From Burkholderiales bacterium (GTDB lineage Bacteria; Pseudomonadota; Gammaproteobacteria; Burkholderiales; JAEUOS01), in the NCBI GenBank assembly GCA_016790635.1, contig JAEUOR010000013.1, positions 202,336 to 266,335 on the forward strand: a stretch of DNA of 64,000 nucleotides, given 5' to 3'. Below, piece after piece: positions 1 to 10,226 of this stretch. The notes under the pieces are model-generated. The model searched no databases, was not told the DNA's origin, and saw only the letters and a list, made by a program, of their open reading frames with translations. The translations under genes were made by a program, and so were the position numbers. The first letter of the stretch is position 1; the number at the start of each line of letters is the position of its first letter.

Positions 1-2
1 GC

Positions 3-1049
3 CCGGTCACGCTGCGGCGCCTGCTTGCCGAATTCGGATTACCCGCGCGCGTGCTCGACGCGTCACGGGCCGCGTTGACGACCCTGGTCGGCGCGGAGGT
101 CGCCCACGCGATCGGCGCGGCGCGCGAAGACGACGCGTCACGCGAGCGCGTCGCCACGGCCCTGGCATGGCAGCGACTGCCCGGCAACCACATCCTGACT
201 CTGGAACATCCGGGATACCCGGCCGCGTTGCTGGCGGTTGCCGACCCCCCGCCGGTGTTGTACCTCAAGGGGCGCCTGGAACTGCTGGAAGGGCAGGCGA
301 TCGCGATCGTCGGCAGTCGCAACGCCACCCGGCAAGGTCAGCAAGACGCCAGCGCATTCGCGCGTGCCCTGTCCGATGCAGGGTTCACCATCGTCAGCGG
401 GCTGGCCCTTGGCATCGATGCCGCGGCGCATCGCGGCGGATTGGCCGGCGCCGCATCGACCATCGCCGTGGTCGGGACCGGCGCGGATATCGTCTACCCA
501 GCGCGCAACCGCGAACTGGCGCACGCAATCGCCGAGCGCGGGCTGATCGTGAGCGAGGTCCCTCTCGGGGTGCGGCCCCTGGCCGCGAATTTTCCGCGCC
601 GCAATCGCATCATCAGCGGGCTCGCCCGCGGTGTTCTGGTGGTGGAAGCAGCATTGAAAAGCGGCTCGCTGATCACGGCACGACAGGCCGCTGAACAGGG
701 GCGCGAGGTGTTCGCGATTCCCGGATCAATCCACTCGCCGGTGGCGCGCGGCTGCCACGCCCTGATTCGCCAGGGGGCGAAACTCGTCGAAACCGCGCAG
801 GACGTTCTCGAGGAGCTAGGGATGCAGGGTGCCGACGCGGCCGCGCCATCGGCACCGCCCGTGACGTCGATCGATCCTGAGAGCCAGCGCGTGCTCGATG
901 CGCTTGGTTTCGATCCCCTCACCGTCGATGCGCTCGCGGTGCGCCTGGACATGGGACCGCTGGAACTCGCTCCGCTCCTGCTCAAGCTTGAACTCGAAGG
1001 CTGCCTCGCGCGCCTGCCCGGGGCGCAGGTGCAGCGACTGGTGCGTTGA
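3..1049 (+). CDS. dprA: DNA-processing protein DprA (5' end outside window)
   Basis: DprA/Smf loads RecA onto incoming single-stranded DNA during natural transformation. The frame is open from the first bases of the window and already encodes a helix-hairpin-like stretch (TLRRLLAEFG) before the GTG at 51, so the true start lies upstream. The Rossmann-like DNA-binding core is clear: VGSRNATRQG, SGLALGIDAAAH, VVGTGADIVYPARN and FPRRNRIISGL, in the family order. The last ~60 residues form the winged-helix-like C-terminal domain. topB follows on the same strand, a common betaproteobacterial arrangement. Family assignment is secure; only the start is unknown. Confidence 0.93.
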   Translation, partial: PVTLRRLLAEFGLPARVLDASRAALTTLVGAEVAHAIGAAREDDASRERVATALAWQRLPGNHILTLEHPGYPAALLAVADPPPVLYLKGRLELLEGQAIAIVGSRNATRQGQQDASAFARALSDAGFTIVSGLALGIDAAAHRGGLAGAASTIAVVGTGADIVYPARNRELAHAIAERGLIVSEVPLGVRPLAANFPRRNRIISGLARGVLVVEAALKSGSLITARQAAEQGREVFAIPGSIHSPVARGCHALIRQGAKLVETAQDVLEELGMQGADAAAPSAPPVTSIDPESQRVLDALGFDPLTVDALAVRLDMGPLELAPLLLKLELEGCLARLPGAQVQRLVR

Positions 1050-1206
1050 TGCGACAACGCGATATGCCTTTGGCGTCAAGCGTTTGCGCGAACAATCTAC
1101 CCGGCCGCGGCAAATAAGGGTTGCCATAAACGAATTCACGGCCTTAGACTTCCGCCCCTTGCGAAGCCGGCTACCGTCGGCATGGCCTTCGCCGCATCGA
1201 TCATCA

Positions 1207-3906
1207 ATGTCCAAGACCCTCATCATTGCCGAGAAGCCCTCGGTTGCCCTCGATATCTCCAAGGCCCTTGGCGGGTTCACCAAGGCCGGCGAATACTACG
1301 AATCGGACCGCTATGTGTTGTCCTCTGCGGTTGGCCATCTGCTCGAGATCGCCTGTCCGGAGGAGTACGAGGTCAAGCGCGGCAAGTGGAGCTTCGCGCA
1401 CCTGCCGGTGCTGCCGCCCAGCTTCGACCTGAAGCCGATCGCCAAGTCGGAGGAACGCCTGCGCGTCCTCATGAAGCTCTTGCGGCGCAAGGACGTGACC
1501 GAACTGGTCAATGCCTGTGACGCGGGACGCGAGGGCGAATTGATCTTTCGCCTTATCGTCCAGCACGCCAAGGCAAAGCAGCCGATCCGCCGTCTGTGGC
1601 TGCAGTCGATGACGCCGGCGGCAATTCGCGACGGCTTCGCCTCGCTGCGTCCAGACGGCGAACTGCTGCCATTGGCCGACGCGGCACGCAGCCGCAGCGA
1701 GGCCGATTGGCTCATCGGCATCAATGGCACGCGCGCCATGACCGCGTTCAATTCAAAGGAAGGCGGCTTTTATCTGACCACGGTGGGGCGCGTGCAGACA
1801 CCGACACTGGCGATTCTGGTCGAGCGCGAGCAGAAGATCCGCGCCTTCAAGCCGCGCGACTACTGGGAGGTGCACGCCAGCTTTGGCGCCGCGGCCGGCG
1901 AGTACGCAGGGCGCTGGTTCGATGCGCAATGGAAGAAGGTCGAGGACGACGAGCACGCACGCGCCGAACGCCTCTGGTCCCGCGACCGTGCCGAGTCCAT
2001 CGTCGCTGCCTGCACCGGCGCGCGCGGCGAGGTGTCCGAGGAGACCAAGCCGACCACGCAGTCTTCACCCCTGCTATTCGACCTGACCAGCCTGCAGCGC
2101 GAGGTCAACGGCCGCTTCGGCCTTTCGGCGCGCAACACCCTGGCCGTGGCGCAGGCGCTGTATGAGCGACACAAGGTGCTCACCTATCCGCGTACCGATT
2201 CACGCGCGCTGCCGGAAGACTACGTCGGCACGGTCAAGAAGACCGTGGAGATGCTCAAGGACAGCGATGCCTACGTGGTCGCGGCCGGACGGGTGCTGAA
2301 GAACCAGTGGATACGACCCAACAAGCGCGTCTTCGACAACGCCAAGGTCTCGGATCACTTCGCGATCATCCCCACTTTGCAGCCGCCGAAATCCTTGAGC
2401 GAGATCGAGCACAAGGTCTACGACCTGGTGGTCAAGCGCTTCCTGGCTGTGTTCCATCCACCGGCAGAGTTCCTGCAGACCATCCGCATCACCACCGTCG
2501 GGGAGCACGCGTTCAGGACCGAAGGCAAGGTGATGGTGAGTCCCGGCTGGCTCGCCGTCTACGGACGTGAAAACGCCGGCGAGGACCAGAGTCTGCCTGC
2601 CGTCGCGCCCGGCGAGACGGTCCCGGTCATCAGCGTCGAGGCGCGCGAGAACCAGACGCGCCCGCCCGCCCGATACTCGGAGGCCACGCTGCTGTCGGCC
2701 ATGGAAGGTGCGGGCAAGCTGGTCGAAGACGAGGAACTGCGTGAGGCCATGCAGCAAAAAGGCCTTGGCACGCCGGCCACGCGCGCGGCGACCATCGAGG
2801 GGCTCATCCACGAGGAATACGTGCACCGCAACGGTCGCGAGCTGGTGCCGACTTCCAAGGCCTTCTCGCTGATGTTCGCGCTGCATCATTTCGGCGTGAC
2901 CGAACTGGCATCACCGGAATTGACCGGTGAATGGGAATACAAGCTCAAGGAGATGGAGAAGGGCGTGCTCTCGCGCGCGGCCTTCATGCAGCACATCAAC
3001 GAGGCCACACGCGATCTGGTCGACCGGATTCGCGACGGCGAGATCCCGGACACCGCGTTCGCCACCGTCGAGGCGCCATGTCCCAAGTGCGGTGGCCTGG
3101 TGCAGGAGAACTATCGCAAGTTCCAGTGCCTGTCCTGCGATTTCAATTTGTGGAAAGTGATCTCCGGACGCGAGTGGTCGCCAGAGGAAATCGCGACCCT
3201 GATACGCGAGCGCAACATCGGTCCCTTGACCGGATTTCGCAGCAAGATGGGTCGGCCTTTCGCCGCATCGCTCAAGCTCAATGCGGATTTCCGGGCCGAG
3301 TTCGATTTTGGCCAGGATGCGCTGGAGGAGGGGGAGGCACCGGATTTCTCGGACAAGGAATCGTTGGGTGCCTGTCCGAAGTGCGGTGCCGCCGTTTTCG
3401 AGCATGGCTCCGGCTACATTTGCGAGAAGGCCGCCGGCGCCGCGCGGACCTGCGACTTCCGCTCGGGGCGCGTGATCCTGCAGCAGGAAGTCACTCCGGA
3501 ACAGATGCGCAAGCTGCTGGCCGAAGGACGGACCGATCTGCTTGCCGGTTTCATCTCGAATCGAACTCGGCGCGCATTCAAGGCGTTCCTCGTCAAGCAG
3601 CCTGACGGCAAGATCGGTTTTGAATTCATGCAACGCGCTGCCAAGGCGCCGGCCAAGAAGGGCGTGCGGGGCAAGGCGAGCACGGAGGCGGCGGAAGCTG
3701 CGCCGGTCACGCCCGTTTCGGGCCAGGCGACCGCGGTCGCCGCCAATGATCCGCGACCGCCGGTACGTCGCGTTGCCAAAGCCTCGAAGGCCGTCAAGAA
3801 GGCCGCTGTCCCAGCAGGGGGGGCGCCAGGCAAGGCGGTGAAGAAGACCGCGCGTCGCGCCGCAGGAGCGAAATCGACAGCCAGGGGCGCGCGCAAGGCT
3901 GCCTGA
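1207..3906 (+). CDS. topB: DNA topoisomerase III
   Basis: Type IA topoisomerase that decatenates and relaxes DNA through a 5'-phosphotyrosine intermediate. The ATG at 1207 (MSKTLIIAEKPSVA) begins the Toprim domain; the longer in-frame extension upstream is not conserved-looking. Toprim acidic motif CDAGREGE lies at residues 104-111 and the active-site Tyr at about 327 in TYPRTDSR. After the core come two zinc-ribbon-like modules starting near residues 625 (CPKCGG) and 723 (CPKCGA), then a Lys/Ala/Arg-rich basic tail of about 75 residues. At 899 residues it is longer than E. coli TopB (about 650); the extension is the zinc modules and basic tail, which probably add DNA affinity. Confidence 0.95.
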   Translation: MSKTLIIAEKPSVALDISKALGGFTKAGEYYESDRYVLSSAVGHLLEIACPEEYEVKRGKWSFAHLPVLPPSFDLKPIAKSEERLRVLMKLLRRKDVTELVNACDAGREGELIFRLIVQHAKAKQPIRRLWLQSMTPAAIRDGFASLRPDGELLPLADAARSRSEADWLIGINGTRAMTAFNSKEGGFYLTTVGRVQTPTLAILVEREQKIRAFKPRDYWEVHASFGAAAGEYAGRWFDAQWKKVEDDEHARAERLWSRDRAESIVAACTGARGEVSEETKPTTQSSPLLFDLTSLQREVNGRFGLSARNTLAVAQALYERHKVLTYPRTDSRALPEDYVGTVKKTVEMLKDSDAYVVAAGRVLKNQWIRPNKRVFDNAKVSDHFAIIPTLQPPKSLSEIEHKVYDLVVKRFLAVFHPPAEFLQTIRITTVGEHAFRTEGKVMVSPGWLAVYGRENAGEDQSLPAVAPGETVPVISVEARENQTRPPARYSEATLLSAMEGAGKLVEDEELREAMQQKGLGTPATRAATIEGLIHEEYVHRNGRELVPTSKAFSLMFALHHFGVTELASPELTGEWEYKLKEMEKGVLSRAAFMQHINEATRDLVDRIRDGEIPDTAFATVEAPCPKCGGLVQENYRKFQCLSCDFNLWKVISGREWSPEEIATLIRERNIGPLTGFRSKMGRPFAASLKLNADFRAEFDFGQDALEEGEAPDFSDKESLGACPKCGAAVFEHGSGYICEKAAGAARTCDFRSGRVILQQEVTPEQMRKLLAEGRTDLLAGFISNRTRRAFKAFLVKQPDGKIGFEFMQRAAKAPAKKGVRGKASTEAAEAAPVTPVSGQATAVAANDPRPPVRRVAKASKAVKKAAVPAGGAPGKAVKKTARRAAGAKSTARGARKAA

Positions 3907-4035
3907 CGCCATCCGGCCTGCGGGTTTCCCCGCCTGCTTGCCTTGCCGCACGCGAGTTACACTGCCGCGCCGCGTTGGCCCGACCCCGCGGAGAATTGAC
4001 GCGGGCAGCCGACTTTTCCCGCAGGAGCCCTGAAG

Positions 4036-5016
4036 ATGACATCGCTTTCCTTTCGCCGCAATTGGGTTGCAGCCGTTTTGGTCGCGTTGGCGCCGACGGT
4101 CGCGCTCGCGCAGGCCTATCCCGCCAAGCCGATTCGCCTGATCGTTCCTTTCGCACCCGGCGGCACGACCGACATCGTCGCGCGCGTCGTGGGCGACCGG
4201 CTGGGCCGCGAACTTGGCCAGCCGGTCATCATCGAGAATCGTGCAGGCGGCGGCGGTACGGTCGGTGCCGATGCCGTCGCCAAGGCTGCCAGTGACGGCT
4301 ACACACTCGGTATGGCGACGGTGTCGACCATGGCGACCAACCCGGCCACCAATCCGAGGATGCCGTACGACTCGCAAAAGGACCTGGTGCCGGTCCTGAA
4401 CCTGGTCAACGTGCCCAACGTGATGACGGTCAATCCGACCAAGGTACCGGTCACGACGATGAAGGATGCGATTGCGTTGTTCAAGAAGAGCCCCGGCAAG
4501 TTCTCCTACGCGTCCTCGGGCAGCGGCGGCATCTCGCACCTTGACGGCGAGGCGTTCAAGGTCATGACCGGAACCTTCATCGTGCACATTCCGTACAGGG
4601 GATCCGGCCCCGCGCTGAACGACACCATCGCCGGGCAGGTCGACGCGCAGTTCGACAACCTGCCCTCGTCCCTGCCTCACATCCGCGCCGGCAAGCTGCG
4701 TGCGCTGGCGGTGATGGCCGACAAGCGCGTCGAGAGCCTCCCCGACGTGCCCACCTTCGCCGAAGTCGGCTTGGCCGATGTCAACAACATGGCCTGGTAC
4801 GGGATCGTCGGACCGGCCGGCATGTCGCGCGACATCGTGCAGCGTGTGCACGCCGCCTCGGTGCGCACGTTGGCCGACCCCGAGATCCGCAAGCGCCTGC
4901 TCGATGGCGGTTCCTATGTCGATGGCGGCACGCCGGAGCAGTTCGTGCAGAAGATCGCGCGCGAGATCCAGTTGCGTCGCGACATCGTGAGAAAGCAGAA
5001 GATCGTCCTGGAGTGA
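4036..5016 (+). CDS. Bug-family tripartite tricarboxylate transporter receptor
   Basis: Periplasmic solute-binding protein of the Bug (Bordetella uptake gene)/TctC family, which binds small carboxylates or related metabolites. An N-terminal signal peptide ends near ALAQA. The family hallmarks follow: YPAKPIRLIVPFAPGG, TDIVARVVGDRLG, the ENRAGGGGTVGAD loop, SSGSGG, and HIPYRGSGPA. Length 326 aa is standard. No TctA/TctB membrane subunits are adjacent; the next gene is an MFS transporter. Bug proteins are often orphans in Burkholderiales, so the ligand cannot be inferred. Confidence 0.92.
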   Translation: MTSLSFRRNWVAAVLVALAPTVALAQAYPAKPIRLIVPFAPGGTTDIVARVVGDRLGRELGQPVIIENRAGGGGTVGADAVAKAASDGYTLGMATVSTMATNPATNPRMPYDSQKDLVPVLNLVNVPNVMTVNPTKVPVTTMKDAIALFKKSPGKFSYASSGSGGISHLDGEAFKVMTGTFIVHIPYRGSGPALNDTIAGQVDAQFDNLPSSLPHIRAGKLRALAVMADKRVESLPDVPTFAEVGLADVNNMAWYGIVGPAGMSRDIVQRVHAASVRTLADPEIRKRLLDGGSYVDGGTPEQFVQKIAREIQLRRDIVRKQKIVLE

Positions 5017-5149
5017 CGCACGGCGGCCTGCGCGGCCGCTGACCCTTGGGTGCGCAGCGGTCGCCGGCGCGGCCCGGGCTGGACACATTCAGGGCTAAGA
5101 TCGCTCATGCAGTCACGCGGAGCCCCGCGCGACCGACCTCCTCGTGGGG

Positions 5150-6370
5150 ATGATGAGCAAGGTCTTCTACGGCTGGAAGATGGTGGCGGCGGGCGCAGGC
5201 ATGCAGTTCCTGCACTCCGCACTCATGTATCAGTCTTTCGGCGCGTATTTCGCGCTGCTCATGGAGGAGTTCGGCTGGAGCAAGACGGCCATCGCCGTGG
5301 CCGCGGCGCTGCAGCCGATGGAAGCGGCCATCCTCGGTCCCTTTCTTGGCTGGGTACTCGATCGGTTCGGCCCGCAACGTATGATCCGCCTGGGCGTGGT
5401 CATCATGAGCCTCGGGTTTGCGGTTTTCGCGACCGTCGATTCGCTGGCGACGTTTTACTTTGCATTCTTCGTGATCGCTCTGGGCTCGAGCCTGTGCGGG
5501 TTCTTCCCCATGAACGTCGCCGTGATCCACTGGTTCGAACGCAAACGTGCGCGTGCGCTTTCGATGATGGCGCTGGGGCTTGCACTTGGCGGTGTGGCTG
5601 TGCCCCTGGTCGCAGTGGTCATGCAGGGTTACGGCTGGCGCGTTGCCGCCCTGGCATCCGCGGTCGTCATCCTGGTCGTTGGCTGGCCGATCGCGCGGGT
5701 CATCCGCGGCCGTCCTGAGCGCTATGGTGAATATGTCGACGGCGAGCCCCCTACGATAGCCCCTGCAGGTGTGCCGCAGGAGGCGCCGCGCCGTGAATTC
5801 AGCGCTGGCGAAGCCTTGCGCACGCGCGCCTTCTGGATGATTTCCTTGGGGCACGGATTTGCGCTGCTCGTCGTCTCAGCCGTCAACGTGCACGCAGTCA
5901 GTCACTTGACCCAGTCGCTGGACTTGAGCCTGGTGCAGGCTTCAGGTGTCGTGACCTTGATGACGGTCGCTCAGGTGGGCGGAGTACTGCTGAGCAGCGC
6001 CATCGGTGATCGTTTCGACAAGCGCCACCTGTCCGCGCTTTGCATGCTCATGCACTCGAGCGGACTGTTGATGCTGGCTTACGCGACCGGTCCGGCCATG
6101 CTCCTTGCCTTTGCGCTCCTGCACGGCTGCGGCTGGGGTTTGCGCGGGCCGTTGATGCAGGCCATCCGCGCGGACTTTTTCGGCAAGCGCGCCATCGGCA
6201 TGATCCTGGGTATCTCATCCCTGATCATGGTGATCGGCCAGGTGGGCGGGCCGATGTTGGCCGCGGTCGTGGCCGACCTTACAGGGCATTATCGAATCGG
6301 CTTTACGATTCTGGCCTGCGCTGCGGGCCTGGGGGCCGGGTTTTTCCTGTTCGCGCGCCGACCGGCCTAG
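5150..6370 (+). CDS. MFS transporter, monocarboxylate/OFA-like
   Basis: Predicted 12-helix major facilitator superfamily permease of the inner membrane, about 406 aa. The first loop carries a typical MFS pattern (GWVLDRFGPQRMIRLG), and the start KVFYGWKMVAAG resembles monocarboxylate/oxalate-formate antiporter-like members. A central basic loop near residues 190-225 separates two six-helix halves. The start could be ATG 5150 or 5153, or GTG 5144; no clear Shine-Dalgarno decides. It follows a Bug receptor by about 130 bp, so both may serve uptake of organic acids, but no substrate can be named from sequence. Confidence 0.85.
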   Translation: MMSKVFYGWKMVAAGAGMQFLHSALMYQSFGAYFALLMEEFGWSKTAIAVAAALQPMEAAILGPFLGWVLDRFGPQRMIRLGVVIMSLGFAVFATVDSLATFYFAFFVIALGSSLCGFFPMNVAVIHWFERKRARALSMMALGLALGGVAVPLVAVVMQGYGWRVAALASAVVILVVGWPIARVIRGRPERYGEYVDGEPPTIAPAGVPQEAPRREFSAGEALRTRAFWMISLGHGFALLVVSAVNVHAVSHLTQSLDLSLVQASGVVTLMTVAQVGGVLLSSAIGDRFDKRHLSALCMLMHSSGLLMLAYATGPAMLLAFALLHGCGWGLRGPLMQAIRADFFGKRAIGMILGISSLIMVIGQVGGPMLAAVVADLTGHYRIGFTILACAAGLGAGFFLFARRPA

Positions 6371-6376
6371 ACCGGA

Positions 6377-7041
6377 TCAGCGGGCCGGCGCTGGCGAGGT
6401 GGCGGCGGCCGGCGGTTGCCAGGCCCAGCGGTTCTTCCATGCCGCTGTGACGGCATCCGGATATTCGCGCTTGCCGCGGCTGCCGTTGTAGCGGCCCAGT
6501 GCGAGGAAGAGGTCGCCTTTCTCGATGTCGAGGTAGTGGCGCAGGATCACGCATCCCATGCGGATGTTTGTGCGCATCTCGAAGAGACCGCTGGTATCGC
6601 CGTTGCCGATCAGCTTTGCCCAGAACGGCATGACCTGCATATAGCCGCGCGCACCGGCTGAGCTGATGGCGTGCCTGCGGAATCCGGATTCGACCGTGAT
6701 CAGACCGAGAATCAATTGCGGGTCGAGCCCGGCGCGGGTGGCCTCGTAATGCACGGTTTTCAGAAACTCCACGCGGCTGCGGTAATCGGGCTTGTGGCGC
6801 ATTGGCAGTCGCTCGGACATGGCGGAGAGCCAGTTGGCCTTTTCCAGCGCGGTGGCGAAGCGCGGCTCGGGGGGTGTCCGGTCGGGCGCGGCAGCATTGC
6901 GCAAGGCTGTGCGAACCGAATCGGAGAGCGGTTCATATTGCTGCGCTCCGCCGTAGGCGTTGCAGCATAGCGCAGCCAGAAGCGGGAGCAGCACCCAAGC
7001 GCGCCTCAATGGGGTCAGGCCCCATTCACGGCGCTTGATCC

Positions 7042-7045
<4 letters not shown>
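6377..7045 (-). CDS. Lytic transglycosylase, SLT domain
   Basis: Exported or membrane-anchored murein lytic transglycosylase, 222 aa. An N-terminal hydrophobic segment (about residues 16-32) ends in a Cys-containing stretch (LAALCCNAY) that could be a signal peptide or a non-canonical lipobox. The SLT core shows the catalytic glutamate in LITVESGF, then [23 protein letters not shown] and LALGRYNGS. The start ATG overlaps the proS stop (ATGA), so the two genes are translationally coupled. It probably cleaves peptidoglycan in wall turnover. Confidence 0.88.
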
Positions 7046-8787
<1,742 letters not shown>

Positions 8788-8813
8788 CGTGACGAAGCCT
8801 TGGATGAGGAGAA

Positions 8814-8819
8814 TATAAT
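8814..8819 (+). promoter_or_regulatory. Perfect -10 hexamer upstream of rppH
   Basis: TATAAT lies 33 bp upstream of the rppH ATG in the 65-bp divergent region with proS. The -35 position is poor (GTGACG at 8789 with a 19-bp gap is the closest), so strength is uncertain. It reads toward rppH. Confidence 0.5.
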
Positions 8820-8852
8820 GTTGGGAATTTTACGGGATCGGCAGGACCCATC

Positions 8853-9500
8853 ATGCTGGATCGCGACGGCTATCGCCCGAACGTCGGCATCATCATCGTC
8901 AACCATCGGAACGAGGTTTTTTGGGGCAAGCGGGTCAGAGAGCATTCCTGGCAGTTTCCGCAGGGCGGTATCAAGCATGGCGAGACGCCCGAGGAAGCCA
9001 TGTACCGCGAACTCCAGGAAGAGACCGGGCTCCGTTCCGAGCACGTGCGCATCCTGGGGCGCACCCGCGACTGGTTGCGCTATGAGGTGCCGCGCGAATG
9101 GATCAAGCGCGACATCCGCGGCAACTATCGTGGCCAGAAGCAGATCTGGTTTCTATTGCGAATGATTGGCCGCGACTGCGACGTGCGCCTGCGTGCTTCC
9201 GAGCACCCCGAGTTCGACGCGTGGCGCTGGCACGAGTACTGGATTCCGCTGGAGGCGGTCATCGAATTCAAGCGCGAGGTCTATAGCCAGGCGTTGAACG
9301 AGTTGTCGCGACTCGTTTTCGCAACCTCCCGCGAAGGTTCACGCTACCTGCGCGCGCGCCCCTGGACGAGGCGTGCCGGGCGGGACGGCGCAGCCACCTC
9401 CGTTGGGGAGGGTGGCGTTGCAGGGAGCGACGCTGAAACCGTACCCGGAGCGCCTGTCGACCAGCACCTTCCGCCGCCGCGCGCTGACGCGGGCGCATAA
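8853..9500 (+). CDS. rppH: RNA pyrophosphohydrolase (Nudix)
   Basis: Removes pyrophosphate from 5'-triphosphate mRNA, which primes RNase E decay. The start [17 protein letters not shown] is the canonical N-terminus. The Nudix box runs from [12 protein letters not shown] to RELQEETGL, complete with the REXXEE glutamates. At 215 aa it exceeds E. coli RppH (176 aa); the extra ~45 C-terminal residues are Arg/Ala/Pro-rich and look disordered. It is transcribed divergently from proS, as in many betaproteobacteria. Confidence 0.95.
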   Translation: MLDRDGYRPNVGIIIVNHRNEVFWGKRVREHSWQFPQGGIKHGETPEEAMYRELQEETGLRSEHVRILGRTRDWLRYEVPREWIKRDIRGNYRGQKQIWFLLRMIGRDCDVRLRASEHPEFDAWRWHEYWIPLEAVIEFKREVYSQALNELSRLVFATSREGSRYLRARPWTRRAGRDGAATSVGEGGVAGSDAETVPGAPVDQHLPPPRADAGA

Positions 9501-9532
9501 AGTCCATCTATACGCCCGATTGAGACAAACAA

Positions 9533-9561
9533 TTGGCGTAGCCGGCGGGATTCGTTAAGAT
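9533..9561 (+). promoter_or_regulatory. Sigma-70-type promoter for rubrerythrin
   Basis: TTGGCG (9533-9538) and TAAGAT (9556-9561) are separated by exactly 17 bp, about 110 bp upstream of the rubrerythrin ATG. This leaves a 5' UTR of roughly 100 nt. It is the best promoter match in this intergenic region. Confidence 0.55.
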
Positions 9562-9671
9562 GATTGGGTCCCGGAGAGTATTGATTCAGGCTTGAACTCC
9601 CGGGCGCGGTGCTTGCCCCCGGTGCGGAGGCGCGCCGTTTTTAACCCACCCCGGAACCAGCGGAGATTTTC

Positions 9672-10094
9672 ATGGCAAACCTCAAGGGCTCGAAGACCGA
9701 GCAGAATCTGAAGGACGCGTTCGCAGGCGAGTCGCAGGCCAACCGTCGTTACCTCTATTTCGCAAACAAGGCAGACGTCGAGGGCCAGAATGACGTGGCC
9801 GCGCTGTTCCGCTCCACCGCGGAAGGCGAGACCGGTCATGCTCATGGTCACCTCGAGTATCTCGAGGCCGTCGGTGACCCGGCGACAGGGCTGCCGATCG
9901 GTTCGTCGCGCAACAACCTCAAGGCGGCCGTGGCAGGCGAAACCCACGAGTACACCGACATGTACCCGGGCATGGCCAAGACCGCGCGTGACGAAGGCTT
10001 CACCGAAATCGCCGACTGGTTCGAGACGCTGGCGAAGGCTGAGCGCTCGCACGCAAACCGCTATCAGAAGGCGCTCGACGCCCTGGTCGACTGA
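9672..10094 (+). CDS. Rubrerythrin-like diiron protein (erythrin type)
   Basis: Ferritin-like four-helix diiron protein expected to reduce peroxide in the cytoplasm. Paired metal-ligand motifs are visible: [26 protein letters not shown] and ERSHANRY, giving two Glu...ExxH sets. At 140 aa it is the short form and lacks the C-terminal rubredoxin domain (no CxxC pair), so electrons must come from a separate partner. The next two genes, an Fe-S oxidoreductase and a DUF3501 protein, form the usual cluster. It is flanked by a promoter and a strong terminator, so it may be expressed on its own. Confidence 0.9.
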   Translation: MANLKGSKTEQNLKDAFAGESQANRRYLYFANKADVEGQNDVAALFRSTAEGETGHAHGHLEYLEAVGDPATGLPIGSSRNNLKAAVAGETHEYTDMYPGMAKTARDEGFTEIADWFETLAKAERSHANRYQKALDALVD

Positions 10095-10101
10095 TTGCGC
10101 A

Positions 10102-10129
10102 ACGCGACATGCCGGACGGCATGTCGCGT
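10102..10129. other. 12-bp perfect stem-loop after rubrerythrin
   Basis: ACGCGACATGCC and GGCATGTCGCGT pair perfectly around a GGAC loop, starting 8 bp after the rubrerythrin stop. There is no T-tract, so it is not a classical terminator alone. It may protect the mRNA 3' end or act with the terminator just downstream. Confidence 0.6.
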
Positions 10130-10142
10130 GAGCTGTGCATGC

Positions 10143-10192
10143 GGGGCGCCACCGGGGATAGCGAGCATTTTCCCCGGGGCGCCCCTTGTTTT
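10143..10192 (+). terminator. Rho-independent terminator after rubrerythrin
   Basis: Two stacked arm pairs, GGGGCGCC/GGCGCCCC and CCGGGGA/TCCCCGG, form a 15-bp stem broken by one bulged base. The tract TTGTTTT follows. It separates the rubrerythrin transcript from the Fe-S protein gene at 10227. Confidence 0.8.
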
Positions 10193-10226
10193 GTAGTGTC
10201 CGCCATCGATCAACCCGCACCGAATC

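Noticed and set aside
2911..5088. 725-codon open frame on the minus strand
   Set aside because: Antisense to topB and the Bug receptor; Arg/His-rich translation without domain features, typical of GC-rich shadow frames.
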